DNA from: Lactifluus volemus
Taxonomy: Eukaryota; Basidiomycota; Agaricomycetes; Russulales; Russulaceae
Assembly: GCA_022376515.1 (NCBI GenBank)
Contig: WTXI01000078.1
Coordinates: 1-64,000, forward strand
Direction: 5' to 3'
Length of the DNA stretch: 64,000 nucleotides
The position numbers and the translations under genes were made by a program. This document shows positions 56,515 through 64,000 of the stretch, in pieces; position 1 is the first letter of the stretch, and each line of letters starts with the position of its first letter. Below the pieces are notes generated by a model that worked only from the letters and a program-made list of their open reading frames with translations, made no database searches and had not been told where the DNA came from.

Positions 56515-57972
56515 TTAAATGATAACCCCAAAATGGCGAGGGTTACCATTGTCAAACCTTTTTTCAGAAGTTTCCGTGATGCCGGGCTTCGCGTTCCGGT
56601 CAAGGACATTGATATTCTTCAACCTCAATTTCTCGGGCTGTTTCTGTGATGGGACAAAGAACCCATTCGGGCACATGGCCAAAGCGCGTCGCTCCCCACT
56701 GAGCAGAGCAGACAACGACGCCTCATTTGCTGAGGGCAACGGTGGCGCCGGCACTGATTGTACAACCTCTTGTGACTCGACGTTATGCACTTGAATCGTT
56801 TGGTCCGACAATAGAGCAGTGGCGTAGGGAAATTCGAGACCTTGTGGCACGGTCGGTCACGGAAGATTGCGGTGAGAGGGAGATGACGTACAAATGGATA
56901 GTGGATGGCTTGGCCACTCCAACGTGCCACGCACTGGGTCACCATTAACATTGATGAACACACCCATCGTACCGGCGCCAGTCCAAGAAAGGATCAGGAA
57001 CTCCTCTTCGGAGACGACCGCGATCATCGGCCGATGTGGTCGTGTGCCCGGTTCGGATGGCATTTGGGAAATGGGAAGTATTGGTGTTGCCGTGACGGTG
57101 TCGAGATGGATCAACGAATATCGCTCGCGGTCGGCAATGCACAGACATTGCCCGATACGTCGGGCAAGGAATGCTCCTCCGTGTAGTGGTATTTCCTTAC
57201 AGTTGCGCAGTATGTAAAAATGTACGCAGTGTAAATGGAAATGGGAGAGAGTGACTAACCTTGCGATACATTAGCTGTTCTTGAATGCTATACAGAACGA
57301 TCGCGCTGCGCTTCACTATACAAAAGTCGACAGGGAGAGTGGGCAGGGGGGAGTCCGCTGCTTGCGCTGTTCTCAGAATATGTTGGTGGTCCACTGCAAA
57401 CGCCATCACGTTGCGTATGGGCTTGATTCCAGGAACGAGTTCTAATGAGGGGATGATATGAATGAATATCTGGCGGTCTGGCCACATAGTTAGAAGCGTC
57501 TCTCACAGTTAACATCAGCTACGCACCGCTGAGGACAAGTGCCCTCGAAATGCTGGGGACCAGAACAATCTCATCAATAGACTTCCCCGTTGGTAGAGTT
57601 TGTCGAGATAGAAGCGTGTAGGAAGCTGGCTGCGTGGTCTCAGAATGATGTGAGATGTTCACTTCTTCGGAAACGTTCGACTTGAGCGCAAAGTGTAAGA
57701 GGTCTCCGTTGGAACAGCCAACATATATCTCGGAGCCTGAGAATACATTAGAGGGGCGAGGGGGTTCTCGGAATTGACGAAATATACTCACCCAGGCCTT
57801 GTACGCACTTGACCTCTATGGAAAGTGGAACGTCCGAGGTGTCCTGTCCTTTTTCCTGGCCTCAAGTTCAGTTGAGAGTGGCAAGTGGACATATGATACC
57901 ATATATATTTAAAATGTTTGATATGAGGGGCTGTGCCTTGTAAGGTAGGATGGCAAAGGAGTTTGAGGTCAT
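56515..57972 (-). pseudogene. TGFBRAP1/Vps39-like gene, N-terminal CNH half, separated from its C-terminal half
   Basis: Minus strand from ATG 57972 (MTSNSFAILPYKAQPLISNI). Exons join in frame: DVPLSIEVKCVQGLGSEIYV and GCSNGDLLHFALK; SRQTLPTGKSIDEIVLVP; SLELVPGIKPIRNVMAFAVD; VDFCIVKRSAIVLYSIQEQ; RRIGQCLCIADRERYSLIHL; FLILSWTGAGTMGVFINVNG and DPVRGTLEWPSHPLSI; LEFPYATALLSDQTIQVHN; CPNGFFVPSQKQPEKLRLKN. This is the citron-homology (CNH) beta-propeller of the CORVET/HOPS-type tether. Coding ends near 56548 at a GTAACC donor-like site and runs into the repeat block. The matching continuation (LIFGPSSLQSLLPV onward) is found only at 47706, 38519 and 1081. Without it the membrane-tethering C-terminus is lost. 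Confidence 0.8.
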
Positions 57973-58152
57973 TGATAAACGAGCCTGAGGACACTGCCAC
58001 CGGAGAGCATATCTAACCCTTGCTGTCTATATTGGCTAACTCGGTTCTAATATGTGCGGGCAGTGCTAGCGCCTCTCTCTTTAGATACCTTCCTCGTATT
58101 TTAACACGCACCGCCCATCTATCTAGTCCCCCCCCACCTTTCCTAGTTCGTC
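57973..58152. promoter_or_regulatory. Divergent promoter region
   Basis: The 180 bp between the CNH-gene start (minus) and the DUF6699-gene start (plus). C/T-rich just before the plus-strand ATG (CCCCCCCACCTTTCC). Role inferred from layout. Confidence 0.35.
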
Positions 58153-60254
58153 ATGGCTCACTACGACATTTATCGCGAACAACTTGCAAGTCTTTATCAC
58201 GGCCATGCTCTATGGGAACCAGCCCCTGGTGGCCTATACGACCGAGTCCATGTCGCCGACGTTGGAGTCGTACTCCAGGGCCACTTTACACGTATGTTCA
58301 ACGCGCTACTTCCTGCGGACCACCCCTTGCAAGCGTACGGCGTTCCGTTCGATTTCGAACCGCTTTCCATGGGCCCCTTTCAGAACATTCGCATCCTAAA
58401 TCTACCCCATGGGGATTACTGCTCAAACTCGGTAATCGCAGTCAGAGACCATGGGATTGGAGATCAGATTCAAGCAGCGTATGTGACCAAGTCCCCAGTG
58501 AACCTCCTCCACCGTTTTGCTCACCCATAACGATCGTCTAGAGGACCAGATGGCGCCAATGCTTCATTCAAGTGTAGAAGGAACAAGGGCGCCTTTTTAT
58601 CACTTCCCTACAGCGCCATTCGCACGGACGCCATCCGTACCAAGGTTTTCGAGACGTATATCCGCAAGCATTGTGACAGTTGGCTAGAATTCGCGGACCG
58701 GCTTGGCTTCAGCGTCAAGTTGGAAGACATCGTTTTCGTCACTGGCTGCGACATAACTACCTCTTGGGCGATGGCCGCGTTCATGAATCCCCCATGGGAT
58801 GCGGAAATCTCGCTAGGAGTCGAACCTACCGGGCCTGCCGCCGCCTTATTCCAATGGTCACCTACAAATCAACCCCATAACAACGAGCCTAGTCAGGTGC
58901 GCTTGTCAAGAGTGGCGATTGCTTACCAGCGTTGACGCCGAAAAAGTAGAATGCGCATCCGACACAATGCGTGTTCATCAGAGGGTTTCGGGCTAAACGC
59001 ATCATTCTCAGCTACAAGAAGATGAAAGCTTTTGCGGAGAATCTGCCAGACGATCCAGACAATGAACCAGAATCTGCAATCGAGATCGTCAGAGAACCCG
59101 AGGTACCCGAGGTGAGCATATCATCAACGTGACCCTAGGGATCGAACTCACGAGTTTGTAGCACCGTGATCCGCTTCTCGGGGTGTTAGACTATATCGCA
59201 GAGGTAAGTCCGATCATTTTATGTTTGGACTCTATTCTAATCCTTCCAGAAACGTCCGGACGATGACATAGCTATTGCGCATGAAAATGACCTGCAAATG
59301 GTTGAAGGGGTGGTAAGCACAAACATAAACTCCTAGCTTAAATGCAGTACCTGACTTGGCTCCCGATGCTAGGACACTCTGACTGCGGACGCAGTAGAAA
59401 ACTTCTTACGGCAGAACGAGATTCTCGTACAGTCTGAGAAGGGTGGTATGTGTTTATCGTCGTCTTTCTTATGTTATTGAAAGGGATCCACCCATCCCTC
59501 AGTTGCGCTTCTGGGAGACGAAGACGAAGAAGTAGTCCCAGATATTGAAAAGATTACCTTCCATGCGCAAGCTGAATTCGGTGTACGTTCCTTTCCTTTT
59601 CACTCCCAGGTGATTAGCTGATTTCGGTTCAAGGACGAGCCAGTCCCTCTCATTGTACACCCGGTCCTCATGAAATACCTCCTTAAATTTGATATCGCCA
59701 CTCAAACCGAAGATCATGACTTTGAACTTCCCCCAGAGGAGTTCCACGCCTCTGCGGTTCATCCTCCCGTCCATGTCCTAATTCTCGAAAACGAACAAGG
59801 TTATCCGCACAACATCGACATCCGCGTCTCCCAGGAGGGAACCGAGACCGGCATTACCGTTGAGGACGTATTGAGGACAATCAGTACCGAGTTGCGCAAG
59901 TCATCCAGTCAGCGCGAATGGGCAGCGCTCAACGAGGAAACGCGTAGAGAAGTTGAAGAAGCTTTCGAGGACCGGGCGAGGACAGAAGAAGACCGAAGTG
60001 GTGGTCTTCGCAGAATAGACTATTTGCGTGGCAGGAACAGACTACAAATCTTCCCGAAGCATCCATTCCTCCAAGAGGATGAGGATATTCCGCAACTTTG
60101 GCCTAATCGCGCTTTGTGCGTCGTCTGACATCTCTCTCTCGTTTTCGTTCGCCCTACTTATAGTCGTTTTATGAACAGGGACATCTTGGACCTTCCTGGA
60201 CCATCTAATGCACCCTTGAGGGCGGCTGACAAAGGAAAAGGAAGAGCTTTCTGA
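58153..60254 (+). CDS. Conserved Agaricomycete protein with C-terminal DUF6699 domain
   Basis: ATG 58153 starts MAHYDIYREQLASLYHGHAL, then VADVGVVLQGHFTRMFNALL, KVFETYIRKHCDSWLEFADR, LEDIVFVTGCDITTSWAMA and FIRGFRAKRIILSYKKMKAF; short exons KRPDDDIAIAHENDLQMVEG and DTLTADAVENFLRQNE; then DEPVPLIVHPVLMKYLLKFD and VEDVLRTISTELRKSSSQRE (DUF6699), ending after a last intron with GPSNAPLRAADKGKGRAF, TGA 60252-60254. The exon 59515-59581 joins to DEPVP in frame through donor GTACGT, which supports one gene rather than two. A one-base deletion near 58965 shifts frame between VECASDT and QCVFIRGF. Function unknown. Confidence 0.68.
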
Positions 60255-60456
60255 CGTGTAATATTGGTATTAAATGGATACATATACCCACTCACGCTCG
60301 CTGCCTGTCGTTTGTGTTGTGATGGTTGTGGCTTTACTTCTTGTACAACTTGTGTAGCCAAATCTATCCCCAGACTGCCCTTGAACGTGCCTCACACTGT
60401 CGCGTCTCACGCGAGGATTCCTTATCTCTCGCTTACGGTGATCAAAAAGTATCATA

Positions 60457-62374
60457 ATGGCCTCGTTGAGCAAACGCATGTCGGCTTCGAGCACCAATGC
60501 AAGCCGACGTAGCGCCAGCCCAATCAACAATCGCTTCGTCACCGCACCGAACGCAGAAAGCGACGAATGGATTAGCGTTTGGGAAAACACTACCGCTCAC
60601 GGTACGTCGGATCATCTATTCGAAACCGGGGGTCTAACACCCACATTTAATGAACAGCCCTGGTCGAAGGCCCTGTAGCCGTCGTTGATAGTGAGATCGC
60701 GGTCGAAGAAGCTTGTGACGTGAATCTTGCTTTCCTTTAGCTTTCTCGTCGAGCTGATCGATCCCGGAAAAACCCCAACTGGCAGCTCCTGCTCTCTCAA
60801 GGTACTTCCTGTCTCGCCGTAAAGTCCACCGAACCCGACACGCGCTACTCTGGCTTATTCGACGTACGTCCCCTACCCCCACCCGCCACGCTTATCCACG
60901 CCTCGGGTTCACACAGATAACAGTTTGCCGACGTTAACGCGTTCCTGACGTTTGCCGCAACCCAACATACGTATACCCCTGAGCACTTGCAAGGGCGTCC
61001 GCGTGTCGCTCAGATCTTACAAGCTGCAAAGGCAGGTCTCGTCCCGGTACGACTCGTGAGCAGTACGTCCCCACACCTCGCCTCGTCTCTTCCCCCTCCT
61101 ACCACACCATAATAACGTTCCATCACCTTTAATTAGATCTATCCGAGAAGAATCCACTCGTAGAGCTACCGCATGATGCATCCGTGATCGCCCTTCTTGC
61201 CGTCTTCTCTTCTGGCACACACCGAGGTGCGTTCCATCTCGCAAACTCGGATTGACAAACTTGTTTTCTTTTTTCCAATCTACTTTCCCTAGTTCTTGTC
61301 AAGTCGCCGGCTGGGTCCTCCGAATCGCACCTCGGCATGATCTCTGATCGCCGCCTCCTCGCATACCTCAGTTCTTTCGATAGCCCATTGAACAACGCAG
61401 TGCCACCATTACCATCAGTTCCCCCATTGGCATCGTTTCACCGTTATGTCTCGAATCCTCTCGGCTCACTGCCGCTCCCGTCATTGAACCTCCATTTTGA
61501 AGTCGTCGCTGTGCATTCGGGCAACAGCGTGCTCGATGCGATGCAGTCGATGAGTGACCTAGGGGTCAGTAGCGTCGCGGTGCTGAAAGAGGAGGGTGGA
61601 TGCTTGTTGAGTGCCGTCAGCGTCACGGATATTGGCCAGGTCTGTCTGGCACATGTTGGTGTTTATAACTCATACTGATCACGATTTACCAGACGGTCGT
61701 ACCCTCGCAAAGCAACCAAATCTTGACAATGCCCATCCAGCAGTTGGTTTCTCAGATCAAGGTTAGTTCACGTTTCCAAATCCGTTTGCGTACCCTAACT
61801 CGCAGCTTTCAAAGATGCCTCATGGACGGACGGACGGTGCTGACAGATATCCTGGTACTGCTCCATCCTCAACGGTTGTATCGAGCGCTCAGACGGAAAC
61901 GCACAGTATACAGCGTGTTCCCATCCTCCACACTAACCTACACGATTCAGAAGTTACTCGCTAGTACGCACTTTTACTTTGTATGCGTCGATCCGGTCTG
62001 TAAATATCCGCGCGCCAGCTAACTCCCACCGCCTGTTTGTGATCTCTGAGTCACCCGGCTCAGCTTCACCACCCACAAACGCGCGTGGCAACTTGTCCGG
62101 TGTCGTTTCCATCTGCGACAGTAAGCACCTTCCGACGCCCCTCCCCCTCCTCTTTGCCTTTGTCGGGTGCTAGCTTGTTAAAACTGACCTGGCAGTCCTC
62201 TCGCTCTTTGCCCGCATCGCCAACATCCCGGATGTGGATCCGGGCCGAATGCAACGCCATAGGCGTGCCTCGTCGGCTTCGAGCCAGGGTTCATCGTCCG
62301 GTAGCTTTTCAAACCTTGCACGCAGTGCCTCCAAGGGAAGTCTCGGGCAGTCTGGTGGACCAAGGGTGGCTTGA
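60457..62374 (+). CDS. sds23: CBS-domain stress regulator Sds23/Moc1 homologue
   Basis: ATG 60457 begins MASLSKRMSASSTNASRRSA. Exons joined across short introns give: YSGLFDFADVNAFLTFAATQ, GRPRVAQILQAAKAGLVPVR, NPLVELPHDASVIALLAVFS, SGTHRVLVKSPAGSSESHLG, DRRLLAYLSSF, SVLDAMQSMSDLGVSSVAVL, LLSAVSVTDIGQ, RAPANSHRLFVISESPGS and GNLSGVVSICD, i.e. four CBS repeats. A Ser-rich tail (SSASSQGSSSGSFSNLARSA) ends at TGA 62372-62374. Sds23 proteins inhibit PP2A-like phosphatases and link nutrient and energy state to the cell cycle. No frameshift found. Typical length and order; a housekeeping gene outside the rearranged zone. Confidence 0.88.
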
Positions 62375-62542
62375 CGATGGAAGTATTCTTGTTCTGGTGG
62401 TATTCTGTAAAGTTGTATTAAACATCTCATGTTGAATGATTCTACTTGTATCTAAAGTGTAAAAAGGCTCGGATAAGCGAGATAAAAAATCTCCGCAAGT
62501 TAGTACCTGGCGCGCCACCTCTTTGCTCTTCCCTGATTAACA

Positions 62543-64000
62543 ATGAGACCTCCACGGAACCCCCTTGGAAAACCAATTCCTGCCTTCACAGAGCACGCCA
62601 TATCTGTCTCACTCCCAACGTGGTTGGATAATGTCGGATATGAAGAAGGTGAGGCGCGAGTTGTAGACGCCATGCAGTCTGGATATCCCCGCTTTTTCAT
62701 TCATCTAAATATCAAGAAGGTGAGAATTTGGCCGGCCGCATTACCCACATTATCACCTTACCTTGCACTACCACAGCTCTCCAACCTCCTCGAACAGAAA
62801 TTCGGCACGCCATCAGAAAGATCTTTGCTCTTCCCCTCCCGCAACGCCGCCGAAGCATGCCGCGCCTTCCTAGTGGCACGCGACATCTTTGCTCGTGTCG
62901 TACAATACTGCATCTCGTCCGGTGATAACCTCAGCATCTTCCTCGTTCTCTTCCCCGTCGACAAGCTCAGCACTGCAAGACAATTCTGGCAACACACCGG
63001 CCTGGGCATCTCGAGTCGCCTCGCCATGCGCTGTCTCGCCATTCTCCTCTCGGCCGCCTCGCCCCCTTCGACGCCTACGCATCTCAAACCGATGGCGCAT
63101 CGACATTACACTCCCAAGCACGCTTCCCGCCTTTCTGGTGGTGGGTCAATAGATCTGTTAGAAGCCGACCAGGCCGTGTACGTCGAGCAGCGCTATGGAC
63201 GCAATCTCGATGTTGCGGCGGCCAAACAGGCGAAACGTGCTTTGCGCCGTCGCATCGCTGGTGTGCTCGTCCGGGACGAGTCTGCCCTCGATAGCGAAGT
63301 TGAGATTACGCAAAGCATGCGGGGGGTCCCGGTTTCCGAGCACGACGTATTTCTCTTCCCATCCGGGATGAGCGCCATTTGGTCTGCGCACCAACTCATT
63401 CTTGACGCTAGGGACGCCAAAAAGAGCGTATGCTTCGGGTGGTGTCCATGTTAACCGAATCGTCTCTAAAACGGAATCACTGAATCTTTTTTTTTTTTTC
63501 TTCCTATTGGCTCCCTTAGTTTCCCCTACACTGATACACTCAAGGTTCTCGAAAAGTGGGGTCCTGGCTGTCACTTCTTGGGCCATGGCTTGGACTCTTC
63601 TATCGACGAGCTCGAGACAATTCTAGAAACGGAACATACACAGAATCCCGACGAACCGCCGATCCTCGCACTTTTCACCGAGTTCCCTTCGAATCCGCTC
63701 TTACGCTCTCCCGATCTCACGCGTCTACGTGCCCTCGCCGACAAGTACGACTTTCCGATTGTCGTTGATGACAGTATCGGCAATTTTGTCAATGTCGAAA
63801 CTCTACCGTTTGCAGACATGGTGGCGACCAGTTTGACGAAACTTTTCAGTGGCGACTCGAACGTGATGGGTGGCAGGTACGCCGTAGCCTTTTTTTTTTT
63901 ACTTTGGTAAGCTGACGACGCTTGTCTCTCTCGCAGCCTCGTTTTGAATCCCGCTCGCAACCATTATGCCACGTTCAAGGAGCGATTGCTGACCCGATAC
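62543..64000 (+). CDS. str2: Cystathionine gamma-synthase (partial, runs off the window)
   Basis: ATG 62543 begins [20 protein letters not shown], then [30 protein letters not shown], intron, [103 protein letters not shown], intron (acceptor before [20 protein letters not shown]), then [32 protein letters not shown] and [14 protein letters not shown], with the Lys expected to bind pyridoxal phosphate, then [19 protein letters not shown]. This is the PLP-dependent enzyme joining an O-acylhomoserine with cysteine in methionine synthesis. The fungal N-terminal extension is present. The C-terminus is beyond 64000. Confidence 0.88.

Larger units (their letters stand above)
53020..56515. mobile_element. 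Repeat-bounded block (possible TIR element) between the halves of the TGFBRAP1 gene
   Basis: The left border (53020-53220) is rich in CTAGGGATT words, the right border (56190-56515) in AGGGATTGTCATCCCAA and ACAATACCTTGA words. A 21-bp sequence at 53183-53203 has its exact reverse complement at 56485-56505, so the borders are in inverted orientation. Both borders also share GCCATTTTG and GGTTATC. The block holds a tRNA-like stretch, a LINE tail and a Sec2-like gene, then AT-rich DNA. The precise ends and target duplication could not be fixed, so calling it one transposon is an inference. It interrupts the TGFBRAP1-like gene just after its CNH part. Confidence 0.5.

Noticed and set aside
59130..59200. 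tRNA-like B box (GAGTTCGATCC on the minus strand) near 59145
   Set aside because: Stems do not pair, and the stretch spans the 3' end of an intron and the start of an exon of the DUF6699 gene.
1..64000. CRISPR arrays, bacterial operons or viral genes
   Set aside because: Spliced eukaryotic genes throughout; no spaced direct repeats and no capsid, polymerase or integrase sequences.

Overview
The window is fungal nuclear DNA, almost certainly from a filamentous basidiomycete (Agaricomycetes). The genes have many short GT-AG introns of about 45-65 bp. They encode families typical of mushroom-forming fungi: an expanded P450, a long F-box-like protein, a DUF6699 protein, a perilipin-like protein, an Sds23 CBS protein, an SPX-EXS transporter and a cystathionine gamma-synthase. 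I see no ribosomal RNA, CRISPR array or convincing tRNA gene.

Left part (1-29 kb) is a duplicated, transposon-ridden accessory region. It opens with an F-box-family relic, then a fragment of a TGFBRAP1/Vps39-like vacuolar-sorting gene fused to a SWI3/RSC8 C-terminal fragment. Four tandem copies of one cytochrome P450 gene follow, all on the plus strand and each trailed by a related non-coding module. Copy A is split by a 3.18 kb terminal-inverted-repeat (TIR) element. Copy B looks intact. Copy C is split by a different 2.3 kb TIR element. Copy D carries several one-base deletions. A further 3.1 kb TIR element lies between copies B and C. Two of these elements share CATCAG...CTGATG ends and 2-bp target duplications, and each holds exons of a host gene: Sla2/HIP1R talin-like in one, mitoferrin in the other.

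Middle part (30-46 kb) holds a membrane-anchored protein, a TBC Rab-GAP, a perilipin-like gene, an intact-looking C-terminal half of the TGFBRAP1-like gene, a decayed fatty-acid-synthase alpha fragment and an SPX-EXS gene with tandemly duplicated exon segments.

Right part (46-64 kb) has a third TGFBRAP1 C-terminal copy, a full-length F-box-like gene and a fourth TGFBRAP1 scrap. After these come two large foldback repeats and a repeat-bounded block with a Sec2-like gene and a LINE tail. Next is the true N-terminal (CNH) half of the TGFBRAP1 gene, cut off from its C-terminal half. The window ends in ordinary housekeeping DNA: a DUF6699 gene, Sds23, and a cystathionine gamma-synthase gene that runs off the end.

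The main biology is genome plasticity: gene fragments multiplied, split, inverted and carried by non-autonomous transposons. Several genes also show isolated one-base indels, which could be real decay or assembly error.
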